This document shows, piece after piece, positions 10,739 to 19,667 of a stretch of 64,000 bases of DNA. This stretch comes from Cercophora sp. LCS_1 (lineage: Eukaryota; Ascomycota; Sordariomycetes; Sordariales; Lasiosphaeriaceae). Position numbers and translations under genes: made by a program. The stretch is taken from the NCBI GenBank assembly GCA_036250225.1, contig JAPZLL010000052.1, positions 1 through 64,000 on the forward strand, in the 5' to 3' direction. Under the pieces are notes generated by a model. The model was not told the DNA's origin and made no database searches. It saw nothing but the letters and a program-made list of their open reading frames with translations. Each line of letters opens with the position of its first letter. The first letter of the stretch is position 1.

Positions 10739-11911
10739 ATGCCACGAGCTCAAGCTCAAGCTCGGGCTCGGGCCTTCCTACCCCGCCCCACCCACTTCAA
10801 CCAAAGGCAACGGCAACGGCCTCTATCCACCTCCGCCGCCGGTGCCGGTGCCGGTGCCGGTGCTACCGCCGTCCGGGCCCCCGAAGCCCCGGTCCCCGCT
10901 GGTCTAGCGCCCCTTCCCTCCCGCCGTCTCCTATCGGTAGCCGGTCCCGACGCTCCCAAGTTCCTCCAGCGCATGGTGACTAATGACCTAACCACGCCTG
11001 GAACGGTGCACTACGCCGGCCTGCTGAACGCCCACGGCCGGGTCCTGCACGATCTCTTTATCTACAATGACCTACTTAACATCGGCGGTCGGGACCAGCC
11101 GGATCCGGCCGAGAATTATCTGCTCGAGGTCGATGCCGATGAAGCAAAGCGGTTAGAGAAGCTGATCAAGTTTTACAAGCTCAAGGCGAAGCTTGACGTG
11201 CGGGTTTTGGACCCGGAGCAGGCGAGGGTCTGGCAGGTCTGGGGTGGTGGCGGCGATGAGTCCGTGCCGAATGGGATGGTGGTACGGGATGGACGGGCGC
11301 CGGCGATGGGGTTCCGGGTGTTGACGGCTGGCCAAAAGCCCCAGGTTGAGGTGGATGAGGTTGGGGAGGAGATGTATACACTTCGACGGTATCTCCATGG
11401 TGTGGCGGAGGGACAAAGGGAGATCTTGAACGGGTCGTTGCCGTTGGAGAGCAATTTGGATTTGTGTGGCGGGGTGGGGTTTCGAAAGGGGTGTTATATC
11501 GGGCAGGAGCTGACCATTCGGACGAAACATAGGGGTGTGGTGAGGAAGAGGATATTGCCGTGTGTGCTTTATGGGGAGGGGGAGGAGAGACCGACTGAGC
11601 TGGCGTATAAGCCTACGTTTGGGAAAGGGTTGGATGCTGGCTTGGTGGGTGCCGAGACAAGTATTCAGCGGGTGGCGAAGAAGGGGAGGAGCCCAGGGAA
11701 GTGGTTGAAGGGCATTGGGAACGTGGGCTTGGCATTGTGTAGGCTGGAGATCATGACTGATGTTACACTGCCTGGGGAGGAACCTGGTGAGAGCTTTCAG
11801 CCGGATGCTGAGTTTTCACTCGTGGCTGGTGGTGACGAGGGCACGCCTATGAGAATCAAAGCCTTTGTCCCCGAGTGGGTAAGGAAAGGCGTTAGTGAAG
11901 ATACCCATTGA
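10739..11911 (+). CDS. IBA57: IBA57/CAF17-type mitochondrial iron-sulfur cluster assembly factor, 390 aa
   Basis: Folate-binding YgfZ/GcvT-fold protein that, in the Iba57 family, acts with Isa1/Isa2 in the mitochondrial matrix to build [4Fe-4S] clusters for aconitase-like and radical-SAM enzymes. The family signature KGCYIGQE is at residues 250-257. Other family segments are RRLLSVAGPDAPKFLQRMVTNDL and the LLNAHGRVLHDLFIY strand region. The N-terminal 50-60 residues are Arg/Ala-rich without acidic residues at first, fitting a mitochondrial presequence; they include a Gly-Ala run encoded by GGTGCC repeats. Single exon. The ATG is the first in frame after the CA repeat. The 390-aa length fits fungal IBA57 proteins. 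The J-protein gene downstream is convergent. Confidence 0.92.
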   Translation: MPRAQAQARARAFLPRPTHFNQRQRQRPLSTSAAGAGAGAGATAVRAPEAPVPAGLAPLPSRRLLSVAGPDAPKFLQRMVTNDLTTPGTVHYAGLLNAHGRVLHDLFIYNDLLNIGGRDQPDPAENYLLEVDADEAKRLEKLIKFYKLKAKLDVRVLDPEQARVWQVWGGGGDESVPNGMVVRDGRAPAMGFRVLTAGQKPQVEVDEVGEEMYTLRRYLHGVAEGQREILNGSLPLESNLDLCGGVGFRKGCYIGQELTIRTKHRGVVRKRILPCVLYGEGEERPTELAYKPTFGKGLDAGLVGAETSIQRVAKKGRSPGKWLKGIGNVGLALCRLEIMTDVTLPGEEPGESFQPDAEFSLVAGGDEGTPMRIKAFVPEWVRKGVSEDTH

Positions 11912-12100
11912 TGATTACGATGTAAATTTAGTGTATGCCTATTTGTACAGCATGTAAAACTCACTTCAGGCGTGTTCTCGCCAGCGTCATGATATCGGAT
12001 ATATTCTATCTCAACTAGGATATCAAGGTTTATGTGGTCCCTAATAGGAAAAGGGTATCAAATCGTACTCGCATTTGCGAGTGGGTAGCTTTCATGTTGT

Positions 12101-13090
12101 CTACCCGTCATCTGCTGATGCCTTGGCTGCCTCCTCAGCACGCCTGCGATTTTCTTCATCACGCTTGGCTTGCGCAGCTTTGAGACGTGCCATTGTGGCA
12201 GCGATCCTGTCACTTGGGTTCTGATGGCCACCACCAGAAGGGCGAGGCGCGGCAGCCGGTGCTTGATCTGCGGCTCTCTGATCGCTTGGTTGCTTCAAGA
12301 TGTCAGCCTCTGCCTTAGGGTTGATAGGAGGAGGAGGGTGTGATGTTGTTTGAGAATCTTGGCCCCCCTTCTTCGCTTTCTTGGCTTTCTTCTCCGCTCT
12401 CCGCAGCTCATTCTCCCTGAGTCGTCTTTCTAACTCTGCGATTCGCTCATCGTAATCATCACCATTTGCTGGCGCCGTCGTCGCTGCTGCTGGAGGTGGT
12501 ACTGTTGCTTGACCATCGGCCGTGGCTGGTTTCCCGGTTTCAGGTGATTTTTCTCTGGGTTTCGATGTTGAAGATACAGGTGCAGGTGATCGCTTTCTTC
12601 CCTTCTTCTCCTGCGCAAGTCTTTCGCGCTCCTCGGCCTCCCTCACCAGTCGCCTCCGTTCCTCGAGCTTCGCCTTTCCGCGGGCTGCCATAGCTTCCCT
12701 CTCTGTGTCCCGCTGAAAGGCTGCCTGCTGCGCATCTGTTTTGGCGCGCTTCGCTTCCTGCTCGCGCTGTTCCAGATCCTCGACAAGTTTCCTCCTGCGC
12801 GAGGACATTTGCTCCAGCTGAACTTTCTTTTGAAGAATTGCCCGCATGCCATCGTCGTATGCTTTCCTGCTCTCCTCGCCCACTAATACATCGCGAGCGC
12901 GCTCGAGACGCTCGTAAAGGGCCGGGTCGTACGCATCGCCAGCTTTGTCGGGATGGGCAGTTAGCGCCTTGCGACGAAACGCTCTTCGAATGTCGGACTC
13001 TGAGGCTGTCGCGTCAATCGAGAGGAGCGCGAAGAGGTCGTCGCCTTTAGCCGCCGCGTCGCGAGCATACTGAATGATATCTTTGTCCAT
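12101..13090 (-). CDS. DnaJ-domain spliceosomal protein, Cwf23/DNAJC17 type, 329 aa
   Basis: The J domain occupies about residues 10-80 (DLFALLSIDATASESDIRRAFRRKALTAHPDK..) with the HPD motif needed to stimulate Hsp70. A long, highly charged coiled-coil follows, rich in Arg/Glu/Lys, then a Pro/Ala linker and a basic C-terminus. This matches S. pombe Cwf23 and metazoan DNAJC17, J-proteins of the spliceosome. No RRM is evident at the C-terminus, although some family members have one. I place the start at the ATG at 13090 (MDKDIIQYARD); the frame opens slightly upstream but has no ATG there. Single exon. Confidence 0.85.
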   Translation of the reverse strand: MDKDIIQYARDAAAKGDDLFALLSIDATASESDIRRAFRRKALTAHPDKAGDAYDPALYERLERARDVLVGEESRKAYDDGMRAILQKKVQLEQMSSRRRKLVEDLEQREQEAKRAKTDAQQAAFQRDTEREAMAARGKAKLEERRRLVREAEERERLAQEKKGRKRSPAPVSSTSKPREKSPETGKPATADGQATVPPPAAATTAPANGDDYDERIAELERRLRENELRRAEKKAKKAKKGGQDSQTTSHPPPPINPKAEADILKQPSDQRAADQAPAAAPRPSGGGHQNPSDRIAATMARLKAAQAKRDEENRRRAEEAAKASADDG

Positions 13091-13723
13091 CTCGAAAGGC
13101 GTTTCCAAGGAGTGTTGAGAGATGTTTTCGGGGGTGGTCGCGTCAGTCTCGAGACGTTGTGAAGACTCCTTGGAGGTTGATCGCAGCGCATAACTTTCAT
13201 CTACACCCTAACCCTTATCTTCAAATCGCTTGGCACCCCCAGATCTTGTCACCACGCCATTGATGGACAGAAGAATATGTTGTCCATCTGACTTCAGTCA
13301 GAGTAATTGAAGAATCAAGGGCCCAGCCTACGAAAGAAAAATGTCTGGTTTTTTCAGACGACCTTGAGGTTTAAATATTCTTTTACATTAAATCAACGGC
13401 CTGGTGATGTGAGATATTACCTCCCTTCTTATCTGAGGGAATGACTTTTCCGTTCATGCTCTCCACATCGTGGCGTCTGCCTCGGTCAGGCAAGTTTGTT
13501 CACCTAGCACTCGAACCACTCCCCGCTGCAACGAACTTGGCAAGAATTCAAATCACACACTAGCTGTGTATACTCGCTTCGATTCAACCTCCAACGTCGC
13601 GGAGGAAGTTCGTGAAATCAGTCCAGATACCCGAAATGCACCATGTTCAAGCTGACAAGTCACATGCAGCACAAAGCCCACATGCTAATATCAATGCAAA
13701 CCATCAGACAGAGATACTTAGTG
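13091..13723. other. Intergenic between the J-protein start and the thymine hydroxylase stop
   Basis: Both flanking genes are on the minus strand. The stretch should hold the 3' UTR of thymine 7-hydroxylase and the promoter of the J-protein gene. No additional coding frame or repeat is evident. Confidence 0.5.
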
Positions 13724-14828
13724 CTAGTAGGTAGCCGCCAACCTCTGTACAAGATACTGTCCACTGTTGATCCCGTCATACTTCTTGTCGGCTTCGGTAG
13801 CGAAAGTCCCGGGGATGACTTCGATGAAATCCTTGAAGTTCGGGTTGCAAAAATAGCTGGACACGTCAACAAACCGCTGACGAATCCGGGAAGAACCACT
13901 TACGCAATGCTGTATCTCGGAGGATGAATATCGCCATCGCTCTCTGGAGGCTCGACCACACGGTGAATGGTACTCTTGATGGTGTCGTTGCTCCATCTGG
14001 CCAAAAGATCCCCGGCGTTGACGACACAAGTATTCTCGATGGGTGTTGCGTCGATGAACTGCCCAGTTGGACTCTTCACCTGCAGTCCGCCGCGGCTATC
14101 CTGGAAGAGCAGCGTGATGGATCCGTAGTCCGAGTGTTCTCCGGCTCGGACTTGACCCGGGTTGATCTTGAACACCTTCTTGTCCACGGCTGGGTAATGC
14201 AGCAGCCTCAAGGTATTGTCGCCAACATCCACGAAGCGGTCAAAAAAGGTCGGATCCAGACCCATTCCCACGGCGATGGCTCGCATTACTTCGATGTGCA
14301 AGGCCTTGCACTGCTCGAAGAAGTCGAGCATGGTGCTCTTGAAGCCCACCAGCTTCCCTTTTTCGGCCGGCCATTGATTTGGGTGGCCTGCCTCGGCCTC
14401 TCTTCCGATCTCGAAGCTCTCCTTGATGTCGGGCGCTGAAGCACGGATCTTCTCGACCTCGCTGGCATCGGTCAGCTGGCTAACCTTTTCGCGACCGGGC
14501 GCAGAGTAGCCACGGTTAGCTTCGGGTGTCGTCCATGCATATGACAGCTTCTCTTCCTCCGACAACTCGAAGAGTTTCGCAGAAGTACCGAAGACATGAG
14601 TCCTGGTCTCAGGAGTGATCGGGATATTCTTCAAGTATATGAAGCCGGCCGTCTGGAAACCCTCAAGGATCGCTCTGGCGGTTTCGAGTTTCTGAGCCTC
14701 GTCGCCATGTTGAAACTTGGCAAAGTCTATCAACTGCCTTCACGTGTCAGACACGGCACTCTTTGTTCATTCAACGACCGACTTACAGGGATGAGAAGTC
14801 CTTCCCCTTGGACGGCAGCTTTCTCCAT
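13724..14828 (-). CDS. Thymine 7-hydroxylase (thymine dioxygenase), 334 aa, three exons
   Basis: Fe(II)/2-oxoglutarate dioxygenase that oxidises thymine through 5-hydroxymethyl- and 5-formyluracil to uracil-5-carboxylate. Exons: 14828-14787, 14733-13904 and 13856-13724. Both introns are GTAAGT..AG (53 and 47 bp) and the phases join cleanly. The second exon has no ATG of its own; the true start is MEKAAVQGEGLLIP in exon 1. The iron ligands fall at H214, D216 (EHSDYGSITLLFQD) and H271 (IHRVVEPP), followed by PRYSIAYFCNPN with the 2-oxoglutarate-binding Arg. These are the residue numbers I recall for the structurally characterised Neurospora crassa enzyme, and the sequence is close to it throughout (ANRGYSAPGREKV, PDIKESFEIGRE, INSGQYLVQRLAATY). 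The isoorotate decarboxylase for the next step lies about 2.5 kb away. Confidence 0.95.
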
Positions 14829-15314
14829 GGCGGTGTTTATGTTCTCAAAAGTCACTGTCTTTCGCCTTCACTTTTCTCAAATGCTCCTTATGTTTGCAAG
14901 TGTCGGGGTTTTTATGGGCTGCTGTTTGAGATCGGGTTGGGTCGGTTCACATGAAGAGGGGAAGGTGCGAGTCCCTTATCTTTGTCCAACCCGCTTCAGT
15001 GTCACCGTCCTATCAGGACCTCTCGAACGACTGGACACAAGACTGGAACAGAACCTTGCATCGGTTGCGAGACAATCGACGTGCAAGTGCAATGATGGTA
15101 CTGCAGGAGGTGAAGTGTCTGCCTTACGAAGGTAAGCTGAGGTTACGGGTTTCGTGAGCCAACCAATGGTTTTTCTATCTCGACATCTACTTCGCAGCCT
15201 TGTGTTGACACACAGCATACCCCGCGTCTAGCAGCCCAAGGAAATTCGTTTCATAGACAGCGCTCCGTTTTGCATTCCGACCTCCCTAGCAACCCGCGAC
15301 CCTAAACTAAGCAG
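14829..15314. promoter_or_regulatory. Promoter region of thymine 7-hydroxylase and upstream flank of the HET relic
   Basis: A 486-bp gap between divergent units. No gene is visible. It must hold the thymine 7-hydroxylase promoter; I cannot pick out a specific regulatory site with confidence. Confidence 0.4.
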
Positions 15315-17263
15315 ATGGATCCATGTCTCTGCTTGAGTTGTTCTTCAGCATTTCTCAATCCTCAGAATGCCAGGATCTTCTACAACAAAAATCAGATCGA
15401 CGAGTGGAAAGCTGAAGGAGCTCACCACGAAATAGCGCGGAGCTTCTGGGCAGCTGTGAACGAAGGCTGCCCGGTTTGCGTTGTGATGCAACACTATATG
15501 ACGCTTGGGTCTACCGCTGGACGACCTAGTTCATTCACTAGTTACCAGATGACTAAGTTCGATATGGAAGGGTCGCAGTTTTTTTCCTACTTCTGCCACC
15601 GCGGAGACGTTCCTCCCTTTGGCATCGTCGATGCAAGTGGGGCGAGAAGAATCTTGAAGCGGACGTCGAGGAGTTACTGTGCACCCCAGAACATCGCCAG
15701 CGACAGCTGGAAACCAATGCAGAAGCTGCCAAGGATGATATTGGCCAAATCAACAGTTGGGTGAGATTATGTGACGAGTTTCATGAAGAATGTGGTGCTC
15801 CTGCTCCGGAGGAGTCTCGATATTCCACACGGCTCATCGCAGTCGGCAAATCTTCCAGCTCAACGATCGGACTTGTCGAAACCGCTACAATGGCAGCCCC
15901 TGCGGAGTCGTACAATGCACTGAGTCGCTGCTGGGGAAAAGGTGAATATGTGCGTTTGCTCAAAGGGAATATCAGCCGGTTTCTCAATGATATCGATATT
16001 TGTGATCTGCCGTGGACCTTAGCTGGATCTGTAGCTGTTACGAGGGCAATGGGCGTTCAGTACTTGTGGATTGACGCTCTTCCAAGACTCACCGGAGGGC
16101 TGTGCCCGGGAGGCCCTTGCCATGGCTGATGTTTATGGGGGTGCGTACTGCTGTTTGGCTGCTTCACATAGCCATGACGCGAATGGTGGGCTGCTGCCCA
16201 GGTTCAAGGGGGCCAAAGGACAACCCATCTCGGTCTGGATCCATCAGTCTAAAGCAACCGAGTCGAGACAGCTCAATGTGGAGATGAGCGAGGACAACTT
16301 CTGGCGGAACCGACTAAATCACGCACCGCTGAATGCCCGCAGATGGGCTTTACAGGAACGACTTCTGGCACGCAGAACAATCCATTTCGGGTTCGACCAG
16401 CCGCTCTTTGAATGCCGGAACGGCCTAGTCTCCCAATTTCAGTCGGCTACAAGCTATGGAGTTTGGTACCAGCAGTTTCACACAAGTAGCCCAGATCGGG
16501 TGCTGAAGTGCTGGGAAGGACTGCTGGAAGATTATACTGGTCGCCAATTCAGTTTCTTTCAAGACCGGCCTGTCGCCATTGCTGGTGTTGCCCGAGCCTT
16601 TTAGGCAAGGACGAAGCCGGCAAAGTACATCGCTGGCCTGTGGTCTACAGGTCTACCACGGTGTCAACAACCAAGGCCATCCCATCGGTGACATACCGCG
16701 GGCCCTCTTGGTCATGGACTGGGCTGGAATCTGGGTCGATTAGTTTCCGGGCCTGTGACGCGAAAGTACACAGATTTGACGCCGGTGTGCTTCGTTGGAG
16801 TGTTGTCACGGCGGATGGCTCTGAATTCGGGTCTGTCATCTCGGCGCCTCTCGAACTCAGGACGCTGTTGTTTCCGTGTGCGTTGATGCCAAGTTAGACC
16901 AGGAAATGGCAGACTCTAGAGTTTACGAGCCCAAGATACAGAGCGGGTCTAGTTTTTGGACCGGAGGAGTTATATGCGAGATGGGATGCATTACTGGACC
17001 GGCGACAGGATACGGACTGTGCACCGATGTTCGCCATGCCAATTTTGGAATGTGAGGACTTCACGGGACCGGGCTATTTTGTGGTATACGGACTTGTTAT
17101 TCAGCGTGTCGAGGGCCAGCATTATCGGAGGCTTGGTCTCCTGAAGGGCGAGGGTAGGTGTATTTCCGTTGGCACGGAAAGGATTCTTGTCGGCGAAGAG
17201 ACGGACATTGCTTCAAGCTTATTTCATAGAGATGCCTCGGCATGGCATCTAACATGCAGATAA
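15315..17263 (+). pseudogene. Decayed HET-domain (heterokaryon incompatibility) gene
   Basis: The N-terminus MDPCLCLSCSSAFLNPQNARIF and the HET hallmarks YNALSRCWGKG, LPWTLAGSVAVTRAMGVQYLWIDAL and QDSPEGCAREALAMADVYGGAYCCLAA identify the family, which triggers cell death when unlike fungal individuals fuse. The frame is broken. It shifts once between about 15630 and 15660. At about 16083 the conserved block after WIDAL continues only in another frame, with the usual Cys-Ile-Ile residues missing. A TAG follows ARAF at 16602-16604 with homologous-looking sequence after it. The frame shifts again near 16655-16690, and a stop near 16895 precedes the last segment (FGPEELYARWDALLDRR to 17263). One break might be an intron, but not all of them. 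Probably non-functional. Confidence 0.85.
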
Positions 17264-17381
17264 AGCTTCCCTGACTGATAAGGTGCGGGGGAGGGGCTGC
17301 CGTTGCAACCACAGCTCTCTCCTCTCTCAGTCAACAACAATATTTGGAAGAAGATACTGCCACCACCGCACCGAGAACATC

Positions 17382-18599
17382 ATGTCAGAAGACCAACAAC
17401 TCCCTACCGCCCCGGGGACTCGAGTGGTTGACATCCATACGCACATGTACCCACCAGCGTACATCAAAATCCTTGAATCCCGAACCACAATCCCTCTCGT
17501 GCGGACCTTCCCCGGATCCTCAGACCCCCGACTTGTGCTTCTCTCCGCCGAAGAACCGCTCCTCGAAGCCGCCAGCAAGGAAGAGAAACCCTCCATCCTC
17601 CCCGGCCGGCCCCTAACAAAGCACTATGCCTCCCTCGATCAAAAGATTCACTTCATGGGTATGCCTTTCGTCCCAACTGAAACGTCACGGAACCATCTCA
17701 CATCATGACCAGATACTCACGGCGTCACAACTTCGATAATTTCCCTCGCCAACCCCTGGCTGGACTTCCTCCCACCAGCCGACGCCTCTCAACACGCCCA
17801 CACCACCAACACCTCCTTCAGCACCATGTGCGCCCTCCACCCAGGCCGACTCTACTTCTTCGCCTCCCTCCCTCTCTCCGCCCCCGTCCCAGACATCCTG
17901 GCGTCCATAGCCCACGCCGCCTCCCTCCCCTACTGCCGCGGCATCATCCTCGGCACGTCCGGTCTGGGAAACGGCCTCGACGACCCCCTCCTCCTCCCCA
18001 TCTTCACCGCCCTCGCCAGCGCCAGTCTCCCCATCTTTCTCCACCCCCACTACGGTCTCCCCAACTCAGTCTACGGCCCCCGCGCCGAGGCAGGCGAATA
18101 CGGCCACGTGCTCCCTCTCGCGCTAGGATTCCCCATGGAAACTACCATTGCCGTGACGAGAATGTATCTCGCGGGCGTGTTTGACGCCGTCCCGGAGCTG
18201 AGAATGGTACTCGCGCACAGCGGCGGGACACTGCCCTTTTTAGCGGGACGCATTGAGAGTTGCGTGGAACATGACGCGTTCTTGAAAAAGGGACAGCAAG
18301 GACAACCGAGACGGACGGTTTGGGAGGTGTTGAAAACCCAGATTTACCTGGATGCTGTTGTGTACAGCGAGGTTGGGCTCAAGGCTGCGATTGAAGCGGC
18401 TGGTGGACAGGATAGGCTCATGTTTGGGACGGACCATCCGTTTTTCCCACCGGTTGGGGATGGGGCGGACGAGGATGGCGAGTGGGAGAGTGTAGGGTGG
18501 AATGTCAAGGCTGTTGAGGAGGCGTTGGGGGAGGACGTGAGAGGTGTCATGGGCGAGAATGCGGTTCGTGTGTTTGGGTTGGAGAGGGTTGATGGGTGA
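17382..18599 (+). CDS. Isoorotate (uracil-5-carboxylate) decarboxylase, amidohydrolase family, 387 aa
   Basis: Decarboxylates uracil-5-carboxylate to uracil, the last step of thymine-to-uracil conversion. Exons 17382-17658 and 17713-18599; the 54-bp intron starts GTATGC, ends CAG and restores the frame as HFM-DTHGVTTSIISLANPW. It belongs to the ACMSD-like amidohydrolase-2 family. Metal ligands are HxH at residues 19-21 (VDIHTHMYPP), a His in FLHPHYGLPN, a His near 261 (LAHSGGTLPFL) and an Asp near 333 (FGTDHPFFPP). Long stretches (YCRGIILGTSGLGNGLDDP, LPLALGFPMETTIAVTRMY) match what I recall of the fungal isoorotate decarboxylases rather than those of ACMSD or resorcylate decarboxylase. The linkage to thymine 7-hydroxylase supports the substrate assignment. 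Confidence 0.92.
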
Positions 18600-18962
18600 G
18601 ACGTCTGTGGTTAGATTTCGGTTTTGGTGAATTGAACAGCGCCATGGTGATATAGATATACAGTCACGATGGAGAGAAAAGGAAAATCGGCCTCGAGATT
18701 GGACGAGACCATATAGCCACCATCAAGCCAGCGTGTCTGGGACGGCAGTCCCGAGTGGGCTGGCTCCCCAAGCACCTTGCGGGTTCATGAGCAAACAAAC
18801 TCGACAGCACAAACGTCAAGCACACCGTTGGCGAGTCCGCTTGGGCCCCGAGTTCACTTGGATGACTCTTACTTTGAAAGGTGAACAGCGTGTGTTCGCT
18901 CGATTCTCTTCTTTTTGGAACAATTCCCATCTTGTGCATTTCTTTTTTTTTTTGCTGGTAGA

Positions 18963-18999
<37 letters not shown>

Positions 19000-19667
19000 A
19001 TAACTCGATTTCGGCCTCGAAACTGACAACGTGGCAACCCATCGCCAACGCCAAACAACCAACTGAATAAAAACCAAAGGGTATAGCTATTATATATATA
19101 TAAATCCCATCATGTCCATCCAGACCTTTCACCAATGTCAAACACAAAAACCAGAGACACCCATGTATTGAACTCTCTCTCGCTTTCGCTGGTATCAAAG
19201 ACGCGTTTGCCCACCCCCTGATCCGCAAGCTTTCTTAAAAATGACAAGAAAAAAGGTGCTTTTTTTTTCCCGCCTTGAATGAGCCACGATATATGCATCT
19301 GGGATTTCGTGATCCACGTTGGTATGTGTGTCCATGCTCCAAGCCCATGCACCTTTTGCGATAGACCCAGCGCTGAAATTCTGCTCTTGGGCGCCAAAAC
19401 GAAGCAAAGCCCTCCCATATCGTATCAAAACAAACACCAAGCCTCGCAGAGCCGTGCCATGCAAGATGCCATAAAGTACAATGCAATTCGTTCCTTCCTT
19501 CCAAAGAATATCCCGTGGTAGTTCCATCCATCCCTATCCCGAGTCGAGCCAAGCAAAGGGTGCTCGGGCAGATATTTTGCTTCCATGCTGGCCCTGGGAC
19601 CAAAGCGCGCTCGGTTCTTGACCAAATATCTACGGACAAAAAGAGGAAACCTGGAGCCCGCATCCAA
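18600..19667. other. Intergenic between convergent genes
   Basis: Convergent 3' ends of isoorotate decarboxylase (plus) and SET2 (minus). It contains a (CA)n microsatellite at 18964-18999, a T-run near 18942-18953, a TA repeat near 19091-19102 and another T-run near 19260-19268. No gene is supported; the open frames here run through the repeats. Confidence 0.55.
18964..18999. repeat. (CA)n microsatellite
   Basis: About 18 uninterrupted CA units in the 3' intergenic region. Confidence 0.95.

Noticed and set aside
18664..19228. Minus-strand frames through the second CA repeat
   Set aside because: Open only because of the dinucleotide repeat; no domain or codon pattern.
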